Source of the DNA: Apostichopus japonicus
Taxonomy: Eukaryota > Echinodermata > Holothuroidea > Aspidochirotida > Stichopodidae
DNA: 64,000 nucleotides
Assembly (NCBI RefSeq): GCF_037975245.1
Contig: NC_092576.1
Location: forward strand, 41,606,611 to 41,670,610
Reading direction: 5' to 3'
Each line of letters opens with the position of its first letter. Within the stretch, counting starts at the first letter, position 1. A program made the translations under genes and the position numbers. Positions 28,046 through 40,778 of the stretch are shown here, in pieces. The notes below the pieces were generated by a model. The model saw only the letters and a list, made by a program, of their open reading frames with translations. It had not been told where the DNA came from and did no database searches.

Positions 28046-29933
28046 TCTTGATTTGTTTCCAGTACAGGGCTCCTCTGGAAAGCAGTGCTTCTGCACTGAG
28101 CATGACTACCCTCATTAAAGATGACAATAATAAAAAGTACTTAAAAAAACGAAGTAAAATGCCAATTTCCTTCAAGTCAAATCACAAGACAAATATAACA
28201 AGGTATAAATCATACTATAGATGTACGCATAACCAAACCCATCGACTTGAATGACTACAATGCACATGAAACGAATACATTCTCCAACGGTAACCTTGTG
28301 AATTAAACCTTTCTTGTAAAATTGGTACTCCTTCCTCTTTCTGAATCAGAATATTGAAATCATGAAACATATGACATATAATATTCTTGAATCACCTAAG
28401 CTATTAACTTTACACAGCTGATAATAATTACATGAACCAAGTAATACATTACCATGTTTAAAATACCATCGATGAAACTGTCGCAAGCTTAAACAATACG
28501 CAGACGCAACTCCTCCCCCCTCCACCCCTCCCCCCACACACACATGCACCCCTGGTAGGCCTTCCCAAAAAAAGGAAACACAAAAAGGGTAATAAATTTG
28601 GTAATTGAATTTTCTTACGAAAAGTTGCTATGATAGCTTAAATTAAACCAGCTGCAAAATATCCTTGCAAAGAAATATGAAATATCGTAACAACATATTT
28701 ATCATGCAATATCGTCTTCTGTCTAACTTCATTGGCTCACCGGAATATCACTTTAAGACTGTTGTATATATGTTTTCATCACTTAAATAACCATTTGTTT
28801 CTTATCAAAATCTGTTTTACAGAGTCAAATGTATCATCGACATATGATCTGATCGTATTGAAGGCGAGAGAAATGGGGAGTTCCACTATATCTGTCTAAA
28901 GGTGCGATATGGGCATGTTTGTTCTGGAGGGAGAGAACAAACGATAATCAAAGGGTATTTCAGTTGACCACAAGAAATAATAAATGGCACACCCTTATGT
29001 CAATTGTATACTGGGGCTAAAATTAGTTGATTCGAACGGTGTGCACACCCATTAACCGAACTTCAAGTTGATGAATAGACTACCGACAATAAGGTTTGAC
29101 CCTATTCAAGTTGAATAATTGTCGTTGTGTTTACGCTCCGACTGTTGACGTTGAATGCAGTAAACACGCACTGATGGGTTTCAAATTGGACAATACTTTA
29201 AGTAAGTGTAAGTTTATCCCCACATTCATATCTAGTCTATTTGATGACCAAGTCACAATGGAAAACTAGCTGTTCTAGATAATAGTGTAAGATAATGGTA
29301 ATTATGTTGAAGCAGAAACAGAAACCGCAGAAATCGTTAGTTAAGAAATTAAATAAGTACGATTTGTTTTTTAATTAGAAAGGTTTTCTCTTTATTTACA
29401 TTTAAATACAAGTTTGTGCAAAATACACAGAGGGTCCATTTTTGTAGAGTGTCTAATAAAGTCAAAGAAATATGCCTGATTAATTTCTTCGAGTATAGGA
29501 ATCTACCTTTTACTCGATCCTAGTCAGGCTTTATCAGTTAAAACTGGTCTACGTGATTAATCGTTAATCAGGTCAAACTAATATACGTTGTTATAATTTC
29601 TAAGCTTGTTTTTAAAACCAACAGTTCCTATTGAGAAGGATTTACAAATAACAAATAATAAGCACATAAACATATGCATAACGATCGACTGGACTACCAA
29701 GACTACTCTTAAGGTTCCGACAACGGCGCACACATGTTAACAGAATGAGAATATGACGCTTTACAGCAAAACGCGTAAATATTGCAAAGTAAGCCATCTC
29801 AACAAGGTATAATAACTAGTGAAACATACGGACAGTTGTAAATGTTAATGATTTAACATATTGTGACCGTATTACGAACATTGGTCGGTTCTAGCTAATT
29901 AACTGTTCATCACCAGCTTTAGCTGATAAAGCC

Positions 29934-30090
29934 ATGAAACTCGTTTGGTACGAGGGACATCGCATACTGTGGACCTATTGCATATTTATCGTCGGGAGTA
30001 CCGTATACATTATCGCGTTTCAACGTCGTTTGATGATCAATATTCCAGAAAGAGCAATAATTGATATTTGTTTGGGGAAAATTCATTATA
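29934..30090 (+). pseudogene. Orphan NXPE-like first exon
   Basis: A 52-codon open stretch from ATG, with one hydrophobic segment (ILWTYCIFIVGSTVYIIAF), a short stem containing INIPERA (compare LSIPKP and LIIPQP in the two intact genes), and a phase-1 donor A|GTATGA. Position, length, topology, phase and donor sequence match the first exons of NXPE genes A and C. No intact second exon follows; the next NXPE body is the broken copy at 31944. It may be an alternative first exon of that locus or the remnant of another gene. The intergenic stretch 28050-29930 shows nothing else. Confidence 0.4.
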
Positions 30091-31209
30091 GTATGAGAAT
30101 AGAGACCGGTGATTTTATTTGCATATAATTAAGTGGATTTGATGGAGTGCATTGTATTATAGGTCTACAACGTAGTAAATAATTCGTGGTGAACGTATGA
30201 CTCACAAATATATTCTAATTGTGTCAGATAGGCCAGTTAAGTGTATTTGCCTAAAGAGGCCAATTATTATAACGTTGTACAGTACAATTACGACAAGAGA
30301 ACTAATGAAGTTATTTCATTTCATCAGTCATCCATGACAGCAACTATGTACATGACAGTTTGCATGACTTTGATAAAATTACATCAGAAGTAGTTTATAA
30401 AAAAAAAAATCGTCAAAAGATAGCCGTGAACTTAGTAAGGACAAACACTCATAAGCTTTCCCTCAAAAAAACTAACGAAAAAACCTGGCATGCTCAGTTT
30501 ATATACGAAGTTTGATACAATAATGTTGAAATAATGTTGTGGAACATTATTTCCCCTTTTATTGTTTGTGAATATTGTCACTCTTCTTGAAAGTAATCGT
30601 AACTTAAAAACACACAAGAAGGACTGCCTGGTATGTATACCATAGAAAAACTATTACAACTGACACAGTCTGTTACCTTGTCTAATTATTGTTTGCTGAT
30701 TATATATTTAGCCTTCTTCCATCCGTATTGAACGCTATCCAGCCGACTACGCATGTTTAAAGGTAACTGTGCATGTGTATTAGGTGACAACATATATTTA
30801 CATAACTTAAATCCTGCACCTTAGGTGGCCTATTGCATTTAATTATGCATAAAGAGTGTCCTCTATTGTTAGTCTTGTACAGCGTTTGATACTCTTACAA
30901 TATATTGACATTCTTTACCTTTATGTATATTTGCGTTGGATTGGTTTGGCAGTTGAGTTAAAAAATTAAAAGGGAGCACGTAAAGAAACAGCGGGAATAA
31001 AGAGCAGAAAGACATTCACCTCTTAATTTGTACTTTTTGTGTAATATATGTACAGGACCCCCATCACACAACCAGGTCAAGCGTTACAATAAGTATAATA
31101 AAAATATTGCTCAGCTAGTTGACAGATTTCATTCTCACACGCACACCCACTGATTATATACCATAACACAGGTTCGTTCAGGCAGTCCCAAGCTTGGAAC
31201 GGCTATAAA

Positions 31210-33538
31210 ATGGCGCAAGTTGGTTTACTCAACAAATAAATGAAAGGTTCTCATCTATACACTTGTTCTTTATGTTTCTTTCCATTTCTGGTGTAGTACT
31301 GTAGTTTACAACTCAGCGAAGACTATAACCATGCATTTGTCATTCCACAACCGCGAGGGTCACACACAACAGCATCGTTGACAAGAGTATACACATATTC
31401 AACCAAGAGTACGTATGATCGAGTCATTTTATTCTTGTATAAAATTTATTCCCACGGGGATGTGATACATTAGCTGTAATTGCGTCGTATAACGGCAAGC
31501 ACTCATATTGACTGAATTTCTTCTTCTCTAAAGTCGTTTTCGAAAGAAGTTTCTAAACGGGGCGAATTATTGGCCATTATTAAAACATTACTCTGTAAAA
31601 TATTGCTAATGCAGTCAGAAGGAATGCAATATCAAATTTTGAGATTACAGTTTTGTTTTTCACTGACGAATTACCATGGTCGTCACTTTTACGCTACTGT
31701 TAATGCCTGATTCTATAGTACATGGCTGTTACATTGTGAATACACTAATATTCCTAAAACATACTACAATTGATTCGTCATTGCCTAGACGTTACTTCGT
31801 TATTAACCTTTCAAGTTGTTTTATTGCAGGAAGACACTGAACTATATGTATGGCTGGAATTAGTTTGAGTTTGAGAGACTAACACCACTAAAAAGTGCTC
31901 GAATCCCTCATTAAATATATTTAATTTCTTGTGTTGCCCTCAGATATGAAAGTCATGAAGAGCTCCAACATTTATGACGTCCCCGTTGATGCTACTGGGC
32001 ATATCCTACGTAATCACCGTTTGGTCGACAAATCTAGAAAACAAATTAAAAGCCGAGTTCATTCTAGTGCTTTGAATAACACACAAGTTAGTCAACTTGT
32101 TCATATAAGAATAGATTTATATACATTAATACGTATAGTACATCTTTCTTTAGTGTGCCGGCAAAAATCACATATTTGCTGCAAACCAATTGACTTTTTC
32201 TGTCAATAGCCCCTAGATGACATTTACATTTAGACCGATATTACCTGGTGTTAACAACCTTTAGGTAGTTGTTTTAAACGAGCAATTTCAGCTGCCGGGC
32301 AGTCCATTTCGTCTTCTGGTACATGGTGATCCTGTTTACGCTGTTGAGCTTGGCAGGCGTGCTGATGAAATGCCTTTTTGTCAGACCTTGTCCCAAACTC
32401 CACTGTCGTGATGGTGAATGGGTAACTCGTAAGATAGCACGAATAAAACGCGGAGTGCTGCGTAGTGGATGGGTTTTTCACCCGCCTTGGCGTAGTTTCG
32501 ATATTTTCCCCAAAGAAGAGCTCGCAATGGCGGCAGAAAGTCATTCTCTAAAGACAATTACAATTCTTGGCTCATCTGTCGATCGCGGTTTATTCTTCTC
32601 CTGCGTTGATTTATTACTTACCACAGATGAAAAGTAGAACCCGACTGACTCTGATTTTAGTAAATGCTGGGCTTTAGCTCCAGTCCAGGTTGGAAATGTT
32701 AAGGTCCTTTATCAGGTCTTTCGAATTGCGGCTGGTTCCGATATGAATATCAATGATGAAGAAAAATCTGAAGTAATCTGTCACGATGAAAAGGAAGCCA
32801 AATCGGGAAGTTATGATTTAATGGGACAAGGGATTCAATTCTTCAGAGAGTACCTCTTTGGTAGCACACCCTGGACAGATGCTTTGGTAATAGCGATCAA
32901 CAAAGCTACTCAGTTGGAATTAATATTAAAAGCCATCCTACCGTCGTGGTTCGGAACTGTATTGCCGTTATACAATTTTAAATGCAATGACAGGATGCTT
33001 TATACAAAGGATGGCATGGAAAGAAGTAATCGAATGGTGGGGGAACTTTTGTCCTTAGACAGCCGTATTCATTTAATCGATGGATTTGGAATAGGCTCAG
33101 GAATGAGACACAACACACAGTCAAGTCCAATAATGAAGTCTAACCACTGGCATAAATGGTGCAACGAATTAAACGGTGAGATGAGAGTCTGTGAAAATCC
33201 AACAGAAGTCATAGCTCAAATATTATCTTGAATAGTAATAGGGTGCCAGAGGGAAAGGACGCTTGGTGAAAGACAATTGGATAAAAAACAAATATAATAT
33301 TTCTAAAAAAAATAAGAGTTTGTCAGGTGTCTTTGCTGCCTTTTCATGTAAAGCCTAGTCCAAGTTGAACATGTTACGTTTCAACAGAAGGTATTCGTGA
33401 AAGTTCCAGTGACGAAAAGAGAGTTTGGGATGGCACATTGTGCCCGGAGGAATGTCTCAAGATGGAACCTGTTGATGCCATAAAAATTATGAGTCTGGTC
33501 CTGTTAATGTCAGGAGATGCACTATGAACCTGTTATAG
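31210..33538 (+). pseudogene. NXPE-like pseudogene B
   Basis: A broken copy of the same two-exon gene. The exon-1 equivalent (31210-31408) still has the ATG context, a stem matching QLSEDYNHAFVIPQPRG and the phase-1 donor A|GTACGT, but its frame is interrupted by stops and shifts. The exon-2 equivalent (31944-33538) aligns along its length with genes A and C. It has a frameshift within the filamin-like repeat (about 32130-32220), a further shift and stops near 32270-32410, an in-frame TAG near 32636, and scrambled sequence after 33230. The closing CTMNLL-type end and stop at 33538 remain recognisable. Internal stretches such as [16 protein letters not shown]-like and [11 protein letters not shown] are intact, so decay is fairly recent. 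Flanked by intact paralogues on the same strand, so it arose by tandem duplication. Confidence 0.85.
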
Positions 33539-33753
33539 GCAGGCAGGAGCTTCCTTGTCAATTATTCTTTCATACTCAAACAATGATTACCTTGTTTATT
33601 ATTGCTGTCTATGAATCATAACAAACTCACAATGATATCAGCATAACAGCATATTTCTTGATTTTATTTCAATCAATTTCAATCATTTTAATTGCACAAG
33701 AAAGCGATGTAATAACAATAGACTTTAAAACATCAAATATACAAACAGTTATA

Positions 33754-34307
33754 TCAAAAGTAGAGCAGAAAAAAATATGACATGCATATTGACTTGTGAG
33801 AATTATTTGGAATATAAAAACAACAGACTCCCCTGAGAAACAAATATTCATTCATACTTAGTAAAGATTCCTAAATCCTATTGGTCCATTTAGGTCAGCT
33901 GACCGTGGTTAATCCTGTGAGTAACGCATGGTAAAATTACGGGCATCACTTTAATAAATCTTTGGTTATATGTAACCAAACTGTTTTGTTTTATGATTTT
34001 TTCCCCACACAAATGGTAGTGTATGAATGCACGGGGTTAATCAACGGTTTAGCGTGCGTTACTCACATGATTAATGCACTCCGTGTGTTAATGCTAACGC
34101 TGGATGCACTCGGGCTCCGCGATGCACTCGGGCTCCGCCCTCGTGCATCGCTTGCATTATCCCCCGATCGTGCATTAATCCTGTGAGTAACGCACGCTAG
34201 ACCGTTGATTTACCCCTTATTCAAAAGTAGAGCAGAAAAAAAATATGACATGCATATTGATTTGTGAGAATTATTTGGAATATTAAAACAACAGACTCCC
34301 CTGAGAA
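33754..34307. repeat. 87-bp direct repeats flanking a foldback insert
   Basis: 33754-33840 and 34221-34307 are near-identical (tcaaaagtagagcag to actcccctgagaaa). Between them lies about 380 bp, including an inverted-repeat element at 34033-34216. The layout is either an insertion accompanied by a local duplication or a small LTR-like arrangement. Confidence 0.85.
34033..34216. mobile_element. Foldback/MITE-like element
   Basis: The left arm (34033-34080, ggggttaatcaacggtttag and on) is the imperfect inverse of the right arm (34170-34216, ending cgctagaccgttgatttacc then cc). The loop has short GC-rich repeats (two copies of gatgcactcgggctccgc). A further copy of the right-arm motif (ttaatcctgtgagtaacgca) occurs at about 33910. 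No transposase, so a non-autonomous element. Confidence 0.7.
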
Positions 34308-36298
34308 AAAAAAAAGTATTTTAAATGAAAGGAAAGAAAATACGAAACCAGAGCAAACATAACAGTGAATAGTTGAAAGAAAAACGAATGAACACTGTCA
34401 TTCTGCATCCACCACACAATGCAATTTACCAGCACAAACAAAATGACGAAGAAGATTTGTACGTTTTGAATATAAAAACTTGTCGTTAGTTGAAAACACT
34501 GTATTCATTTACCATATAAGAATACCCATAACGTTTAGAAAGGAGAGGAGAAGTAAATACATTCATGCTGATGAGAGGAGTTTAGACTATTTGCAGGAAA
34601 TCCAAAGAGGGGTTGTTGAATGGATCTCATATTGTGTTTGTTTGCGCAATAACTATTGTAGAAATACACATGATAGTTCAATTTTCTATGGTGAGATTGT
34701 CGCAATTTGAATACGCCCGATGGCTAAAATAATGGGAAAATTGAGGTTAACAACAAACCAGGATTGTTGTAAGAGCAAGACGGCTGAATTGCTATAGTAA
34801 GTTTAAGCCTTAAATACTGGCTAGCGTTGCGTCCTATTAATTAAAACTGGTCACCTGGGTCAGTTTTTTTTAATGCCACATGACATCTTTGGTATTCTCG
34901 TTCAAGTTAATTGTATATTTCTCACTTGTAAAAACCAATGACAACTGATTACATATTTCATATTCTTGAACGGTCGTATATTGACGTGGAAGTTCTAATA
35001 ATACCACAAGAATAGGATAGATAGGCCTGCAATTATAAAATATCTTATTTGACTTTGATAAACTTTGGTACTGACTTTGGTAAGTGGGTGATATACTTTA
35101 TTTGATAATTATTTAAATACCCACTAAGGGAATTTGGTCGGATCCAAAGGCACCCCCATGTTGGAAATAGTTCGATCGTCCACGTACGGCTAGCTGACAT
35201 CTACGACAGGGATATTATCATAAACCCAAGGCAAATGCTAAGAATATCACTACTGTTTGCATCAGGAAAATGCCTTAAGTGCTTGTTTAACTCGCTCCAG
35301 AACTTTAAATATTAATACGAATATTATTATCTCTGTTTGGCTCATGTAATGTAATGCCATGCATGTTTATGTTTGTTTTATTGCCAATAGCGCAGGAATA
35401 TCCCATTAATTGTCCTAACAATTTACATCGCAAGTTGTACACATTTTCGTCATCTCATTTGTTCACTATCCTGCCAAAGTAACTTTAAAAGTTAAACAAT
35501 TCAAAGATATAATCTGTACAAGTAGAACCATATAGGTTACACGGTTGAGAGTACAATACACTGTGACATTGTATGATGACAATCAATAGCTGGTACTCAT
35601 GCAAATACTAAACGTGTTTTGAACCAGAAGCCGACAGAAGTGTGCGTTTAAATCTATAGGCTGAGTAAATATAAGTTATCGTCAATTTCTTTTCAGAGTC
35701 AGAATTTGTGTGTGAGCTTAATGAAAATTAACCTGTTCTGAAAGGGTCTGGAATTCTGGCTCTGTAAATAGACGATTATCTTTTATTCCCTGCAAAAAAA
35801 AAGTTATGTTGTAGTCAGATTGGTTACTAGTGAAAAGTTGATAATGAAACATTGAACAAGGGCATCCCAATGTCCAGGGGACAAAAGGGTTGCTTGTCAG
35901 CCAACGGATCACAACTGTAAGTCAAGTGTTTGCATACTGTAGATAAGTAGTTGAGTGCCAACAAGCCTTTACCCCTACCTGTTCTACATCATCAACCGTT
36001 GTAAATTTTTAGGCAGTTGAAAACCTTTAAAATATGTCAATTCTTTGAAACAAAATTGGGAGAAATACACGATAAAAGATCGAATATGGGATCAGCTGTT
36101 GTATGCATCTTGATACAGACAGTCAACTTGTTCCTAGGGGTTCACCTATGCATAGGAACACCCAGTTGGGACAATTCTTTCTATACTATCGTGTCATGTC
36201 CCGCTCAAGAGCACTCGTACTGTCAGTATGATCAGTATGAATAGCATGTTTCTATCAGATATAAAGGTTAACTGTTTTGATCTGTCAATACGAGTGCA

Positions 36299-37630
<1,332 letters not shown>

Positions 37631-38639
37631 TGGCTTTCCCACGCACATTGTAAATCCCGTACCTTGATAACTGTAGCATTACACTTCACACATTATGTGA
37701 ATCAAATCGAGACAGCAGGAATTAAATTACTCCCAAACAACGTGTCTTCATGCCATGAAAGCAATAGACAATTAACAACATAAACAAAATAAAATTTAAA
37801 CACTGGTTTTTCATTGGCAATACACTTTTTTTAACGCGCGTGCAAAGCGATCTGGCCACAGTGTGTGAGCTGTCACTTGCAGCTCTCTGTGCTGCTTCTG
37901 TTACAGTTCTGGTTCTGCTTATTTAGTTTTATTATCGTAGTTGTTCACTGCTAACTTGCTTCTTGTATGGCTTTGTTTGTATTCACTACTGTTTTATGTT
38001 AACTGTCGACGGGAAATTATTTTCCATAATTTTTGTTTCCTGAAATGGACAATAAAAGTTATCTATCTATCATTGCTGATTTCAAAATCCCTTGAAACTC
38101 CTGTCAGTGAATATTTGGAGTATTATGACAATGTCCTCTTGTTATACAATTTTCTATGGTTTGATATAGTGTAGCGCTATCCCGCAAGATACGCATTTGT
38201 ATAGCGCTGCATTCGTTGTTCTCGAACTAGAATGATCACGTTATATCTATAGAACTAGCAGTTACTGAGAGCAGACAGTGAGGAAATATTATCAGCGTCA
38301 TCTATACGTTTTAACCAAGTGTGATTACGAGGGAAGCGGAATCGGTTAGCCCAAGAAGAATGTAAGCGAATATAAAAAAGTGTGTAACAAGATGCAGCCG
38401 CCACGAACAGAAACTGAGGAAATATAAACAGCGCCATATAATAAGATATAAATGACATAATTATAACTTCTCTCCAGGAATCTTTTATATACGACTTTTA
38501 CATGTTGTTCCATTTCTCAACATTTTGATTGTTTGGTACCTGTACTATATTAGCGAAGATTAAAAGCAGAAAAGAGGACTAGTCGCTAAACAGACTTTGA
38601 AGAAATATTAACCTCGCCATCTATTTCTACTGCCTTTCT

Positions 38640-39470
38640 AATCACCCCCCGGTAGTCACCAAACGTATTCCGGAGGGCATCGGCAACAGGATCTCCACTC
38701 TTTCATCTAATCAAGAGATCTTTGACAACGCTGCCCCCATATACAACGACGCGCTCCGAGATAGCGGCTACCCCGACCACCTAGAATACAACAATACTAA
38801 GGAGAGCAGCAATAAGCAACCCAGAAAGAAATCCCGCACCAGGAACATTACATGGTTCAACCCACCTTACGGCCGTAATGTTAAATCTAATATGGGTAAA
38901 TTGTTTTTTAAACTTCTCGCCAAGCACTTCCCGAAAGAAATAGGCTCCACCAAATATTCAACAAAAACAACGTGAAATTGAGTTACAGTTGTATGGGTAA
39001 CATGCGATCCATTATCAACAGCCACAATAACCGGCTTTTAACACAAAACGAGCATAGATCTCAGCAGTCGCAACGCACATGCAATTGTAGAGAAAAACAC
39101 AATTGCCCCCTCAACAAGAATTGCTTGGTGAGCAGTGTAATATACAGGGCCGACGTCACAGCTGGCCATGACACCACATCATAACGCTAACGGGTGGCTC
39201 CTTTAAGCAAAGGCACAGTAACCAAAGTAAGTCCTTCCGCCATGAGCGTTACGAGAAAGAAGCAGAGCTTTCCAAACATATATGGGACCTGAAGCGCAGG
39301 GGTGATCCTAAGTCTGGACAAGGTTACCTTTGCATCGATGAGAAGCTCTGTATCCTCCTGTCTAAAAACCCGCATTTGCTCAATAAGAGATCTGAATTCA
39401 TCTCATAGTGTCGCCACAACAGGCTCAAACCAATGAACCGTGCACGTAAGAAACAGGGTTCATGTACTTA
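38640..39470 (+). mobile_element. Penelope-like element remnant, RT end plus GIY-YIG region
   Basis: Reading in shifting frames, this encodes the C-terminal half of a Penelope-like polyprotein: VTKRIPEGIGNRISTLSSN, ITWFNPPYGRNVKSN, a shifted segment with KLSYSCMGNMRSII, a cysteine cluster (CNCREKHNCPLNKNC), VIYRADVTA, and then a GIY-YIG-type end with GGSFKQRHSNQ, SFRHERYEKEAELSKHIWDL and SKNPHLLNKRSEF. Penelope-like elements carry an RT followed by a Cys-rich linker and a GIY-YIG nuclease. Stops and frameshifts make it inactive. The hammerhead-like motif at 39500 follows directly, as expected for the element's terminal repeat. Confidence 0.7.
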
Positions 39471-39499
39471 GGATAATACCCGCGCAGCGAGTATTTGTT

Positions 39500-39550
39500 C
39501 AGTTGTCTGATGATCGCCACCCTAAGGGCGTGAACTGCGAGTAACAACTG
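39500..39550 (+). ncRNA. Hammerhead-ribozyme-like motif 1
   Basis: Order as in a type I hammerhead: stem I strand cagttgt, core ctgatga, stem II cgcc..ggcg, gaac, a short stem III region tgcgagta, then acaactg, which pairs perfectly over 7 bp with the first strand. One A of the GAAAC core is missing and the stem II closing pair is T:T, so it is probably impaired. Hammerheads are a known feature of Penelope-like terminal repeats. Confidence 0.55.
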
Positions 39551-39656
39551 TACTTACCAAGGCATATACTTATGTATATAGGCCATGCTATTATAGCATA
39601 GAGCACTCTCCTCGCAGTCCTGAATCTTTATCATGATATATATATATATTTTCTTC

Positions 39657-39737
<81 letters not shown>

Positions 39738-39784
39738 TGGCCAATATTCACAAAGAGTGCTCTATGCCAAGGCAGAGTTAGAAT

Positions 39785-39945
39785 ATCACATAATATACTT
39801 AACTAAAATACCATCATACTGCAAATCATACTGCTACTGATCTACAGCCTGTATTGATTAGTTCAGTTGCCTGATGATCGGTACGCGAGCCTTACCCGCG
39901 AAACTCCGAGTAGCAGTATGATGGTATTTTAGTTAAGTATATTAT

Positions 39946-39950
<5 letters not shown>
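39785..39950. repeat. 38-bp perfect inverted repeat
   Basis: 39785-39822 and 39913-39950 are exact reverse complements (atcacataatatacttaact and on). The loop contains hammerhead-like motif 2, and a (TA)n array begins at the right end. Transcripts would fold into a long hairpin presenting the ribozyme-like core. This may mark a head-to-head join of two element ends. Confidence 0.9.
39866..39917 (+). ncRNA. Hammerhead-ribozyme-like motif 2
   Basis: gttgc, ctgatga, a stem II region (cggta..tacccg), gaaac, tccga, gta, then gcagt, which pairs with gttgc (two G:U pairs). The full CUGAUGA and GAAAC cores are present. It sits in the loop of the 38-bp inverted repeat at 39785-39950. Confidence 0.55.
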
Positions 39951-40025
<75 letters not shown>

Positions 40026-40197
40026 AAACACAATATATATATATTTAATTGTGAATATTGTGTTTGAATATCTCCAGCTTCAAGACAGCTTGTTGTTCTA
40101 TCAATAATCAGGTTTGAATTTACTGTTTTCTACAAAGGCATAGACAAATACGCTGCACCACGCTACACCACGCTACAGCCAGACAACCTGATCATTA

Positions 40198-40240
40198 GCT
40201 ATCTGACGATTGCGAAGAAGCATGAAACTCGAGTAATAGC
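40198..40240 (+). ncRNA. Hammerhead-ribozyme-like motif 3
   Basis: gctat, ctgacga, ttgc-gaagaa-gcat hairpin, gaaac, tcga, gta, atagc; the outer strands gctat/atagc pair perfectly. CTGACGA differs from the canonical CTGATGA only at the variable position 7. The stem II closing pair is T:T, as in motif 1. The most compact of the three. Confidence 0.6.
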
Positions 40241-40403
40241 GCAAACTCTGTAAGAGTGTACATTATTTATATCTATCCAGCTCTATACCCAGGTATATTA
40301 AGCACTCTTCACCTGGAATTAATGTCATTTATCATATATATATATATATTCCGCTCTGTCCAATGGACATAGAGCACTCTGCGCCAAGATAGACGCCAAC
40401 CTA

Positions 40404-40475
<72 letters not shown>

Positions 40476-40778
40476 AATGTGAACTCTTTATGTAGAAGTC
40501 TATATGTACTTTATTTACTCCAGGAACTAATCCTACGAAACACTTACTTAGCAGAATAAAAGTAAAAAAGAATTAGTTACACATAACACAAATACGATTC
40601 TCAACATAGTTTAAAGGATTGCTTGTAATTATCCAGACCTACTCAAGCGATAGGCTATTTATAGGCTTGGCAGGCACAAGCAGGGTCTGCTGATCAAGTA
40701 GGGAACACTAGTGTTATTGTGTTCATATCGACTACTATATATACCCACGTCTTGTGTTCACCTCGGAACGGCTACAAA

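Larger units (their letters stand above)
39660..40471. repeat. (TA)n arrays alternating with Penelope-like ends
   Basis: TA arrays at 39660-39734, 39948-40021 and 40405-40471, plus shorter ones, alternate with 150-350-bp segments. These segments share agagtgctcta/tagagcactct motifs and the hammerhead-like cores. This suggests repeated insertion of element ends into TA-rich targets. Confidence 0.7.

Noticed and set aside
36017-36244. ORF with a signal-peptide-like start (MGSAVVCILIQTVNLFLGV)
   Set aside because: No downstream exon or domain found and the frame ends soon after; insufficient to call a gene.
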